Shown: positions 9,400-17,285 of the stretch, one piece after another
How the letters are laid out: the number at the start of each line of letters is the position of its first letter
Position numbering within the stretch: the stretch's first letter is position 1
Origin: VXPQ01 sp965248175
GTDB taxonomy: Bacteria; Bacteroidota; Rhodothermia; Rhodothermales; VXPQ01
Length of the DNA stretch: 64,000 nt
Assembly (NCBI GenBank): GCA_965248175.1
Contig: OZ252093.1
Coordinates: 1,302,001 to 1,366,000, forward strand
Reading direction: 5' to 3'
Program-made: the position numbers and the translations under genes
Notes under the pieces: generated by a model
Seen by the model: the letters and a program-made list of their open reading frames with translations, nothing else
Database searches by the model: none
Told to the model about the DNA's origin: nothing

Positions 9400-10076
9400 G
9401 ATGCCTGCGGTGTCTTCAATCTCATCCTGAGCGCGGCCGAGTTCGACCAGGTCAAGGGTCAAATCGAGAAGATGAGGTCGTTTAACCCGCTTTGCCGTGC
9501 CGCTCAGCAGGTGGCCGCCGACGATCTGGCGGCGCAAAAGCCCACGCGCCGACCGAATTCGTCGACGATCTCAGGTACTGGTTCGACTCGCTCGTCATCG
9601 CCATGCGTCAGGACCGGCCAAAGTTCATGCGTGAGTTCCGGCTGCGAAAGGTGCGTCCCAGGATCAGGGAACTCTTTCGCCAGGCCGTAGAGTTGCACGA
9701 CCCGCAGTTGCGCGAGGGATGCCCTCGCGACCTGATCGATGAGTTCCTGGAGATACACAGGCGCGATCCGCAGTTCCTCCCGGAGACCGATCTCATCTCC
9801 TCCGTGGTCGCCCCATATATCCAGTCGCTGGACCCCATCGCCGGCACTCTGGGGTTCGCTTTGCTCCACTTGTTGGCAGAACCACGGTACGCCGAAATGC
9901 TTCAGCACGAGGCCGATAGAGCGTTTGACGCGGGGCTGGCCACGCTTCTGCATTGCGCCGAAATCGACCGCTATCCAGTCGGAGACAGCCGCGTAAGGAT
10001 CACCTCGTACCCGTCGCTCCGTCCGCACCCCAAGTGCCGCATTCAAATAAAGCGTCACCGGCTCGCCGCTCGGTGA
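9400..10076 (+). pseudogene. Cytochrome P450 remnant
   Basis: In the frame ending at 10076, residues resembling a P450 helix block can be read: FRLRKVRPRIRELFRQA, then a segment resembling the I-helix (QSLDPIAGTLGFALLHLL) followed by AEPRYAEMLQHEADRAF. An upstream piece (about 9400-9540) reads in a different frame. The downstream ExxR and the cysteine heme-binding loop are not found, and the end drifts into sequence without homology. I therefore call a decayed P450 fragment fused behind the RND remnant. A reverse-strand frame over the same bases (9504-10145) is judged a shadow. Family assignment is moderate because only the I-helix region is convincing. Confidence 0.5.
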
Positions 10077-10263
10077 AGACCCCGGCGACGCGGCGAAGGG
10101 AAGCGGCAAGGAATGCAGAACTGCTTTCAAGTATATAAGCCCCAAAAACGCATCTTCAAGGAAACTTTACAAGAAAGGCGGTCTACTATATGTTAGTTAC
10201 CGGGGATTTTGTTATGCACTCCCCGGTTTCGCCTCAGCAAGTCTTACCTACTTTTGTTGCGTT

Positions 10264-10485
10264 ATGCAGATGCCGACACAAGTCCTTCTGGGAATCCCCA
10301 ACAACCTCTATGTTTTCGATTTTGGCCGGTCCGGAACCGGTTCGGCCCCGTTCAGCGGGGACGAAGCCGAAATTGAGAAAAACTGGGATATGGTACAGCA
10401 AAACGTTTCGATCAATGGTTCGAAGGGGTCGCTCTATCGCCGACCCAAGGCCATGCCGGACATAACGGTTATTCAGAAAGATTGA
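10264..10485 (+). CDS. Small hypothetical protein
   Basis: 73 codons (MQMPTQ opening; an ATG two codons later at 10270 is equally good). I do not recognise it. The composition is protein-like, with a central DFGRSGTG turn and an acidic stretch, and no membrane segment. The best support is arrangement: its TGA overlaps the TTG start of the following HsdR_N-type gene (TTGA), as expected for translational coupling, and that gene in turn overlaps cysQ by ATGA. A competing frame at 10190-10465 looks less protein-like. Confidence 0.35.
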   Translation: MQMPTQVLLGIPNNLYVFDFGRSGTGSAPFSGDEAEIEKNWDMVQQNVSINGSKGSLYRRPKAMPDITVIQKD

Positions 10486-10985
10486 CCGGGGTAGATGGTT
10501 TTCCGCGGCTGAATCTTCCAGCCTGCCCTCTTCGCATCCGATCGGGGTCGGATAAAGATTCCCGATTCGTCTTCGATCCTGTACGCAAAAAATATGTACG
10601 CCTCGTTCCTGAGGAATGGGTCCGGGGGCACTTTTTGCATTTTCTCATGCGGGATTGCGGCTATCCGCTGGCTCTGATTGCCGTTGAGATGCACTTCGAG
10701 TACCAGGGCATGTCCCGTCGGGCCGATATTGTCGCGTATGATCGGCGGGGCGTTCCGTCCCTGATGGTGGAATGCAAGGCGCCACAGGTTCGCATAGGGT
10801 CAGCGGCGTTTGAGCAGATCGCGAAATACAACAGAGTCGTCGGGGCACGTTATCTTGCCGTAACGAACGGATTGCGCCATTTCTGCTGGCGGTCTGATCG
10901 TCCGGACGATTTTATGGACCGCATCCCGCCTTTCGAAGCAGTCTCTGCAGGTGATCCTGCAAACGATACGAATACGACCCTATGA
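10482..10985 (+). CDS. HsdR_N_2-type nuclease-domain protein (type I restriction R-subunit N-terminal-like)
   Basis: 167 residues made of a single PD-(D/E)xK-fold domain. The core nuclease residues are visible as RADIVAYD (aspartate) and VECKAP (ExK), with the family block RKKYVRLVPEEWVRGHF in front. Stand-alone copies of this domain are common in Bacteroidota and lack helicase, methyltransferase and specificity subunits; their function is unknown. No ATG fits the frame, so I take the TTG at 10482. It overlaps cysQ (ATGA at 10982-10985), which suggests co-expression. The role need not be restriction, since nothing else of a type I system is present. Confidence 0.8.
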   Translation: MTGVDGFPRLNLPACPLRIRSGSDKDSRFVFDPVRKKYVRLVPEEWVRGHFLHFLMRDCGYPLALIAVEMHFEYQGMSRRADIVAYDRRGVPSLMVECKAPQVRIGSAAFEQIAKYNRVVGARYLAVTNGLRHFCWRSDRPDDFMDRIPPFEAVSAGDPANDTNTTL

Positions 10986-11968
10986 AATACCAGGCAGAGT
11001 TCGAAGTGGCCATCCATGCCGTGCGCATGGCGGCGCGTGTCTGCATGTCTGTTCAGAAAACACTGGAGCAATCCGCGCTCAAGAAAGAGGATCGTTCTCC
11101 GGTGACGGTAGCGGATTTTGGAAGCCAGGCAATCGTATGCCATGCGCTGGAAGAAGCGTTTCCGCATGATCCCGTAATCGGCGAGGAAGATGCGGCCGTT
11201 TTGCGTCTTCCGGAAAACGAAAACGTGCTGGACAAGGTGACCACAGAGGTGGCGCATGTCCTGCCCGGCGCAACGCGCGAGTCGGTATGTGCCTGGATCG
11301 ACAGGGGCAACGTGGTCGGATACTCCGAACGTTTCTGGACGCTGGATCCGATCGACGGCACGAAGGGATTTCTGCGGTGCGATCAGTACGCTGTGGCACT
11401 GGCGCTGATTGTAGAGGGGCGGATCGAAGTAGCGGCAATGGCTTGCCCCGACTTACCCTGCGATGCGCAGGGAGGCAATATAAAGGGGGCTGTGTTTGCG
11501 GCGCACCGGGGGGAAGGGGCGGTTCAGGCTCCGCTTCACGGCGCCGGGGAACCTGCCTGGCAGCCCATTCGGGTGCGTACCGTAGCGACCGGCGCACAAG
11601 CCCGGCTTTGCGAACCTTTCGAATCGAATCACGGCTCGCGTCGGGACGTGGCCGCCGTGGCGACCCATTTGGGCGTAGAGGCTGCCTCGCTCCGTATAGA
11701 CAGCCAGGCGAAATATGGCGTGCTGGCGCGCGGCGATGCGGACATCTACCTCCGCCTGACATCCCGTTCGGGATATATCGAGAACATATGGGACCATGCT
11801 GCGGGCGCTCTCATTGTTGAGGAGGCAGGCGGCGTGGTTACGGACATGGCAGGCAGGCCGCTCGATTTCCGGTGCGGTGCGCAACTCGAACGCAATACGG
11901 GTATTGTCGCCACGAACGGGCTTCTGCACGAAGCGGTGCTGGAGGCGCTTGCAGACGCGACGGGATAA
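10982..11968 (+). CDS. cysQ: 3'(2'),5'-bisphosphate nucleotidase / inositol monophosphatase family
   Basis: 328 residues, nearer the length of HAL2-type enzymes than of short bacterial CysQ. Signature motifs of the Li+-sensitive phosphatase family are intact: GEED metal ligand, LDPIDGTKGF, and WDHAAGALIVEEAGG near the C-terminus. These enzymes dephosphorylate PAP, a by-product of sulfate assimilation, in the cytoplasm; some members act on inositol phosphates instead. The start overlaps the stop of the HsdR_N-type gene. No sulfate-assimilation gene is adjacent. The gene symbol is a family-level assignment. Confidence 0.85.
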   Translation: MKYQAEFEVAIHAVRMAARVCMSVQKTLEQSALKKEDRSPVTVADFGSQAIVCHALEEAFPHDPVIGEEDAAVLRLPENENVLDKVTTEVAHVLPGATRESVCAWIDRGNVVGYSERFWTLDPIDGTKGFLRCDQYAVALALIVEGRIEVAAMACPDLPCDAQGGNIKGAVFAAHRGEGAVQAPLHGAGEPAWQPIRVRTVATGAQARLCEPFESNHGSRRDVAAVATHLGVEAASLRIDSQAKYGVLARGDADIYLRLTSRSGYIENIWDHAAGALIVEEAGGVVTDMAGRPLDFRCGAQLERNTGIVATNGLLHEAVLEALADATG

Positions 11969-11972
11969 TGTA

Positions 11973-12638
11973 TCAGGCCTTCCCGGTCGGAACGTCCACG
12001 AAGATATGGTTGGCGATCCGGTACCCGAGAATGTACTCCCGGTCGCATAGGCGGATCTTCAGGGGGCCCTCGAAAGGTTCTTTCCCGATGACTTCGAGCG
12101 TAGCGCCAGGCAACAGGCCCAGACTTTCGAGATGATCCAGCAAATCGGGGTCTTCGTCGGATACGCGCTCGATCACGACATGTGTCCCGGGCTTCACGGC
12201 AGCGAGGGGGTTGGTGCTGCGTTCGGCGATTTTGCCTTCGCGTGTAGGGATGGGGTCTCCATGCGGGTCGTGGGTCGGATGCCCCAGCATTTCGTCAATC
12301 TTGCTCTCGAATTCTTCGGAAATGTGATGTTCGAGGAGTTCTGCCTCTTCGTGTACCTTGTCCCAGGGGTAGCCCATTACGTTCCGGAGATACAATTCGA
12401 GCAAGCGGTGATGGCGGATGATTTCAAGAGCCACCTTGTTTCCCGTGTCCGTCAGCCGGACGCCCTGGTACGATTCGTATTCTGCAAGGCCGAGCTGTGC
12501 CAGACGTTTGGCCATGTTCGTAACCGATGCGGCAGAAACGTTCAGGGCACGGGCAATATCGCTGGTGGACGCAGGCTGTCCACTTTGCCGGATCCGGTAA
12601 ATGGCCTTGATGTAATCTTCAACGGCCTGGCTGAGCAT
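11973..12638 (-). CDS. DtxR/MntR family metal-dependent transcriptional regulator
   Basis: 221 residues with three parts. First comes an N-terminal winged helix (VEDYIKAIYRIRQSG, recognition helix around VSAASVTNMAKRLAQLG). Next is a metal-binding dimerisation domain containing HHRLLELYL and HEEAELLEHHIS, which supply the usual His/Glu ligands. Last is a C-terminal FeoA/SH3-like domain (LGLLPGATLEVIGKEPF). The full three-domain form resembles IdeR/DtxR, which repress uptake genes when Fe or Mn is plentiful. I place the start at the ATG at 12638 (MLSQAVEDY); the frame is open further upstream but not conserved. It converges on cysQ with a 4-base gap. No transporter target is adjacent. Confidence 0.88.
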   Translation of the reverse strand: MLSQAVEDYIKAIYRIRQSGQPASTSDIARALNVSAASVTNMAKRLAQLGLAEYESYQGVRLTDTGNKVALEIIRHHRLLELYLRNVMGYPWDKVHEEAELLEHHISEEFESKIDEMLGHPTHDPHGDPIPTREGKIAERSTNPLAAVKPGTHVVIERVSDEDPDLLDHLESLGLLPGATLEVIGKEPFEGPLKIRLCDREYILGYRIANHIFVDVPTGKA

Positions 12639-12803
12639 GCGATGCCGAGGAAATGAAGAAACAGAGACAAAAACACGACTGCGAACCCCATATTCCGTCA
12701 TATGATCCGATCTCGTCCACCCATCGCAGAAACCACTGTGGGCAGCGGTCGTTGATTAGGCCGCGCTTGCGCGATAATTTTCATTCCCTTGTTTCCGACT
12801 CCT

Positions 12804-12874
12804 TGCCCGGTCGTCTAATGGCAGGACAGCGGCCTTTGGAGCCGTATGTGGAGGTTCGAATCCTCCCCGGGCAA
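12804..12874 (+). tRNA. tRNA-Gln (anticodon TTG)
   Basis: A 71-nt cloverleaf can be folded by eye. The acceptor stem TGCCCGG pairs fully with CCGGGCA, the D-stem is GTC/GAC, and the anticodon stem GCGGC/GCCGT encloses loop CTTTGGA with anticodon TTG at 12836-12838. The T-arm GGAGG/CCTCC encloses TTCGAAT, and the discriminator base is A. The 3' CCA is not encoded. It sits 55 bases ahead of prs on the same strand. Confidence 0.93.
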
Positions 12875-12929
12875 CGATGCATCCGGCAGACAATGAAGAA
12901 CATTTCCGGTTGAAGCTGATTCGTTAACT

Positions 12930-13877
12930 ATGACTACCTCTGTCAGGGATACCCCCATTTCCATTTTTGCCGGGCGCTCGAATCTGCCTCTGGCGCAGAA
13001 AATCGCCGCTGCGTACGGGCAACAACTCGGTCGGCTTGCCATTCGGGATTTTGCGGACGGGGAAATTTACGTGCGGTACGGCGAATCCATACGTGGTTCG
13101 GACCTCTTCATTATCCAGAGCACCCAGCCCAGCTCGGATCACTGGATCGAGCTGCTTCTGCTCATCGACGCCGCAAAGCGGGCGTCCGCGGAGCGGATCA
13201 CGGCGGTCATACCTTATTTCGGCTATGCGCGGCAGGATCGGAAGGATCAACCCCGTGTTTCCATTGCTGCGAAACTGATGGCGGATATGCTGGCGACGGC
13301 CGGCGTACATCGTATTCTTACGATGGATCTGCATGCTCCGCAGATTCAGGGTTTCTTCGATGTGCCTGTGGATCATTTATATGGATCCGGTGTTTTAACG
13401 AGCTATTTCAGGAAGTTGCAGCTCGACGATGTCGTGGTTGTAGCTCCTGATGTGGGTGCGATCAAGGTGGCGCGGGCGTACGCCAAGCGCCTCAATGCCG
13501 ACCTTGCGGTCATCGACAAGCGCCGCCCCCGGCAGAACGAAGCCGAAGTGATGAACATTATCGGTGAGGTAAAGGGGCGCAACGTGATTCTTATTGACGA
13601 CATGTGCGATACGGCGGGGACCTTGACCAAGGCGGCCCATGCGCTCCGCAAGGCGGGAAGCAAGGAAATCATTGCGGGCTGTACGCATGCGCTGCTGTCG
13701 GAACCGGCGTACGAACGGATAGAAAACTCGGAAATAGCCAAGATGGTTGTGACGGATACGATACCGTTGAAGCGTTCCTCGGAGCGCATCGATGTGGTCA
13801 GTGTCGCCGAGTTGTTTTCGGACGCCATTCGCCGCATTTACACGGAAGATTCTATTTCGACACTGTTCGCCGATTAG
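12930..13877 (+). CDS. prs: Ribose-phosphate pyrophosphokinase (PRPP synthetase)
   Basis: 315 residues, standard for class I PRPP synthetases, which transfer pyrophosphate from ATP to ribose 5-phosphate. Visible motifs are FADGEIYVRYGESIRG, PYFGYARQDRK, TMDLHAPQIQGFFD (metal/ATP site) and the PRPP-binding loop LIDDMCDTAGT. It is followed closely by rplY, pth and hppA on the same strand, and its product feeds PyrR/pyrimidine, purine and histidine synthesis. Conservation is complete across the motifs. Confidence 0.96.
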   Translation: MTTSVRDTPISIFAGRSNLPLAQKIAAAYGQQLGRLAIRDFADGEIYVRYGESIRGSDLFIIQSTQPSSDHWIELLLLIDAAKRASAERITAVIPYFGYARQDRKDQPRVSIAAKLMADMLATAGVHRILTMDLHAPQIQGFFDVPVDHLYGSGVLTSYFRKLQLDDVVVVAPDVGAIKVARAYAKRLNADLAVIDKRRPRQNEAEVMNIIGEVKGRNVILIDDMCDTAGTLTKAAHALRKAGSKEIIAGCTHALLSEPAYERIENSEIAKMVVTDTIPLKRSSERIDVVSVAELFSDAIRRIYTEDSISTLFAD

Positions 13878-13926
13878 GCGGGCGGTTTTCGTATTCATGG
13901 CACGATTCACCGTTATCCCATAGATC

Positions 13927-14568
13927 ATGGATATTCTTACGTTTGACGTTGAGAAGCGCGCAGTCGGCAAATCGGCAGCCCGCGCCATTCGTCGCACCGG
14001 CAATGTGCCGTGTGTCTTGTATGGACATCACATGGACCCCGTAGCTTTTCAACTGGCCGAAGAGCACTTGAAAAGGCTTGTTTATACGGCGGAGACGCAC
14101 ATTGTGGAAGTGCGACTGGATGGGAAAACGTTTCGATGCATTCTGAAGGAGGCGACGTTACATCCGGTTACGGATCGTCCTTTTCATGCCGATTTCATGA
14201 CGCTCAAGACGGGCGAGACGCTGACGCTCGTGGTCCCTGTCCACTTCGAGGGTACGCCTATCGGACAGCGCGAAGGCGGCAACGTGCAGGCCGTTGTGCA
14301 TGAATTGGAAGTACGCTGCCTTCCGAAAGATATTCCCTCGCACATCGAGGTGGACATTTCGTGGTTGTCTATTGGAGACGCCATCCATATCCGTGATCTG
14401 GAACGGGAAGGTATTACTTTTCTGGGACGTCCCGAACAGACCATTATGGCGGTGGTGCAGCCCCGCGTAGTGGAAGAAGATATCGACGAGCTTGAAGACG
14501 AAACGGACGATGCCGATGCAGGCGAAGCGGCCGATTCCGGAGAGGGGAGTGAAGAGGGCGATGCGTAA
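13927..14568 (+). CDS. rplY: 50S ribosomal protein L25/CTC family, long form
   Basis: 213 residues: an N-terminal 5S-rRNA-binding L25 domain (residues 1-90; GKSAARAIRRTGNVPCVLYG) followed by the TL5/CTC beta domain (HFEGTPIGQREGGNVQ; PSHIEVDISWLSIGDAIHI) and a very acidic C-terminal tail rich in Asp/Glu from about residue 183. This CTC form is typical of Bacteroidota and many other bacteria. It lies between prs and pth, a conserved arrangement; the acidic tail is variable in the family. Confidence 0.94.
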   Translation: MDILTFDVEKRAVGKSAARAIRRTGNVPCVLYGHHMDPVAFQLAEEHLKRLVYTAETHIVEVRLDGKTFRCILKEATLHPVTDRPFHADFMTLKTGETLTLVVPVHFEGTPIGQREGGNVQAVVHELEVRCLPKDIPSHIEVDISWLSIGDAIHIRDLEREGITFLGRPEQTIMAVVQPRVVEEDIDELEDETDDADAGEAADSGEGSEEGDA

Positions 14569-14583
14569 TCGTCGTAGCCGGCC

Positions 14584-15168
14584 ATGTCAAAATCGAAGCG
14601 CCTCATCGTCGGGCTGGGGAATCCGGGCCCGGAATATGAAGCGACGCGGCACAACATCGGATTCGAGGTGGCCGATGCGGTTGCAGAACGTGCCGGAGCG
14701 GTCTACGAGCACGGGCGCGGGAATGTATTGCTGGGGTGGGGGCGTATTCGCAGTTACCCCGTCGGGATCGCCAAGCCGCTGACCTTCATGAATCGCAGCG
14801 GCAAAGCCATTAGCGCATTGCTTGGTGTCTGGCGCATGGATCCTCGACAAATGCTCGTGATCGTGGACGATATCAACCTTGCGCCGGGCCGGTTGCGCCT
14901 GCGTGCTTCCGGGAGCGCGGGCGGACACAATGGCGTGCAGGATATTGTCGATCGCTTTGGCCACCACGATTTTCCACGGCTTCGCATCGGCGTCGGCAAC
15001 GACTTTTCTCGAGGCGGACAAGTGCAGCATGTCCTGTCCCCCTTTTCCCCCCAGGAACGATTGTCCATTGACGAGGCCGTGGTCCGGGCCCGCGACGCTG
15101 TAGAGGTGTTCGTGTGCGAAGGCATTTCGGTTGCTATGAATCGATTTAACAAAGACGTACCCCAATGA
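14584..15168 (+). CDS. pth: Peptidyl-tRNA hydrolase
   Basis: 194 residues. Releases peptides from prematurely dissociated peptidyl-tRNA. Signature blocks are VGLGNPGPEYEATRHNIGFE with the catalytic histidine, KPLTFMNRSGKAI, and VDDINLAPGRLRLRASGSAGGHNG. Starts 15 bases after rplY and its stop overlaps the hppA start (ATGA at 15165-15168), so the four genes prs-rplY-pth-hppA probably form one transcript. Confidence 0.95.
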   Translation: MSKSKRLIVGLGNPGPEYEATRHNIGFEVADAVAERAGAVYEHGRGNVLLGWGRIRSYPVGIAKPLTFMNRSGKAISALLGVWRMDPRQMLVIVDDINLAPGRLRLRASGSAGGHNGVQDIVDRFGHHDFPRLRIGVGNDFSRGGQVQHVLSPFSPQERLSIDEAVVRARDAVEVFVCEGISVAMNRFNKDVPQ

Positions 15169-17243
15169 CTACCGAAACGATAGTTTTTCTCGTTCTTGCC
15201 TCCGGCCTTCTGGCGCTGGCCTATGCTTTTCTGCGGACACGCTGGATTGGTCGCCAGAGTGCGGGTACGGAAAAGATGGTCGAGATTGCCGGCTACATTG
15301 CGGATGGCGCCCGAGCGTTTCTGCGCCGGGAGTACCGTGTGCTTTCAATTTTTGTGGTTCTGGTGGCCGTATTGCTGGCCGTGGCGAACATGGCTGTGCC
15401 GGACGCATCCTGGCTCATTGCCGTTTCGTTCGTGACCGGCGCGCTGACCTCCGGGCTGGCCGGATTTATCGGGATGACCGTCGCAACGCGCGCCAATGTC
15501 CGCACGACCCATGCGGCGCGGACCGGGCTGGCTCCTGCGCTCAATGTAGCTTTCTCGGGTGGTCTCGTTATGGGCCTGAGCGTGGTGGGATTGGGTGTGC
15601 TGGGCCTGGGCGGGCTTTTTATCGTGTACAGTGGCGCCGGGTGGGAGATCGCAAAAATTATCCATGTCATTTCCGGCTTTTCGCTGGGGGCTTCTTCGAT
15701 CGCGCTGTTTGCGCGCGTGGGCGGAGGCATCTATACGAAGGCTGCCGATGTGGGCGCCGATCTGGCTGGCAAGGTATATGAGGGCATTCCCGAGGACGAC
15801 CCGCGCAATCCCGCTACGATCGCGGACAATGTGGGGGATAACGTAGGGGATGTGGCCGGTATGGGGGCAGATCTTTTCGAATCATTTGTCGGCTCCATCA
15901 TCGCCGCCATGGTACTGGGCGCCGTGTTCGTCGGCTCCTTCGCGGAGGCCGGAGTTGCGCAACTGAGCGGCGTTACGCTGCCGCTGGCGCTTGCGGGCGT
16001 CGGCGTGGTCGTTTCGATCCTCGGTTCGCTGGTGGTCAAGGTGAAGGAAGGAGGGAATCCCCAGAAAGCGCTCAACACTGGCGGATTCGGAGCAGCGGGC
16101 CTTATGGCCGTACTGGCGTATTTCATTATCCGGGGTATGTTGCCGGCGCAATGGGAGACCGCGGGCGTGGAATACACCTCGCTGGGCGTTTTCGGGGCTG
16201 TACTGATCGGCTTGCTTACAGGGGTTTCCATTGGTCTCGTCACGGAGTACTACACATCTACGCAGGGTCGCCCGGCGCACGGCATCGCAAAGCAAAGCGT
16301 AACCGGACCCGCCACGAATATCATTGCCGGTCTCGGAGTGGGCATGTTTTCCACGGGCCTTCCGGCGGTTATTCTGGCTCTGGCGATCCTGGGGGCCCAC
16401 CATTTTGCCGGGCTCTACGGCATCGCCATTGCGGCGGTAGGCATGTTGTCGGTGACCGGCATCCAACTTGCGGTCGACGCCTATGGGCCGATCTCCGACA
16501 ACGCAGGCGGCATTGCGGAAATGTCGGGTTTGCCGGAAGAGGTCCGGGCGCGCACCGACAAACTCGACGCTGTTGGGAACACGACAGCCGCGATCGGGAA
16601 GGGATTCGCCATTGGTTCCGCCGCATTGACGGCGCTTGCTCTTTTCGCTGCGTTCATGCAGCAGGCGCAGGTACCCAACATCGATGTGGCCAACCCTAAA
16701 ATCTTGTCCGGGTTACTGCTCGGGGCCATGTTGCCGTATGTGTTCAGCGCCATGGCGATTGGGGCCGTGGGACGGGCGGCAGGTCACATGATTGTCGAAG
16801 TCGGGCGGCAATTCCGGGAGATTCCCGGGTTGCGCGAAGGCACGGCTCCGGCCGAACACACGCGTTGCGTCGATATTTCCACGAAGGCAGCCATTCGCGA
16901 AATGGTGGCGCCAGGCCTGTTGGCCATCGCGGCGCCGGTCATCGTGGGCTTCATCGACAAAAGCATGTTGGGTGGATTGCTGGCCGGTGTGCTGGTCTCC
17001 GGCGTGCTTTTCGCTATTTTTCAGGCTAATGCCGGCGGCGCCTGGGATAATGCCAAGAAGTTGATCGAAGGGAACATTTCCATTGGCGGGACCATGTACG
17101 GAAAGGGCAGCGATGCTCACAAGGCTTCCGTGGTAGGCGATACGGTCGGCGATCCGCTCAAGGATACGAGCGGCCCCAGTTTGAATATTCTGATTAAATT
17201 GATTGCGGTAGTGGCGCTGGTTATTGCGCCGCTTATTGCATAA
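15165..17243 (+). CDS. hppA: Membrane-bound cation-translocating pyrophosphatase, K+-dependent type
   Basis: 692 residues with about 15-16 predicted membrane helices. The pyrophosphate-binding motif DVGADLAGKVYEG, the paired acidic motif DNVGDNVGDVAGMGADL and the C-terminal GDTVGDPLKDTSGPS are intact. The segment GNTTAAIGKG has Ala where K+-independent enzymes have Lys (GNTTKA), which marks the K+-stimulated class. Many K+-dependent enzymes in Bacteroidota pump Na+ or both Na+ and H+, so the ion cannot be assumed to be only H+. It overlaps pth by 4 bases. It would couple pyrophosphate from biosynthesis, such as PRPP use, to an ion gradient. Confidence 0.94.
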   Translation: MTTETIVFLVLASGLLALAYAFLRTRWIGRQSAGTEKMVEIAGYIADGARAFLRREYRVLSIFVVLVAVLLAVANMAVPDASWLIAVSFVTGALTSGLAGFIGMTVATRANVRTTHAARTGLAPALNVAFSGGLVMGLSVVGLGVLGLGGLFIVYSGAGWEIAKIIHVISGFSLGASSIALFARVGGGIYTKAADVGADLAGKVYEGIPEDDPRNPATIADNVGDNVGDVAGMGADLFESFVGSIIAAMVLGAVFVGSFAEAGVAQLSGVTLPLALAGVGVVVSILGSLVVKVKEGGNPQKALNTGGFGAAGLMAVLAYFIIRGMLPAQWETAGVEYTSLGVFGAVLIGLLTGVSIGLVTEYYTSTQGRPAHGIAKQSVTGPATNIIAGLGVGMFSTGLPAVILALAILGAHHFAGLYGIAIAAVGMLSVTGIQLAVDAYGPISDNAGGIAEMSGLPEEVRARTDKLDAVGNTTAAIGKGFAIGSAALTALALFAAFMQQAQVPNIDVANPKILSGLLLGAMLPYVFSAMAIGAVGRAAGHMIVEVGRQFREIPGLREGTAPAEHTRCVDISTKAAIREMVAPGLLAIAAPVIVGFIDKSMLGGLLAGVLVSGVLFAIFQANAGGAWDNAKKLIEGNISIGGTMYGKGSDAHKASVVGDTVGDPLKDTSGPSLNILIKLIAVVALVIAPLIA

Positions 17244-17285
17244 AATACGTTCGCGTGTCCCGGTAGCAATCATCGCAAAGCGGAT

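Noticed and set aside
9504..10145. 213-codon reverse frame over the P450 remnant
   Set aside because: The forward frame carries recognisable P450 helices; the reverse one resembles nothing and has shadow-like composition.
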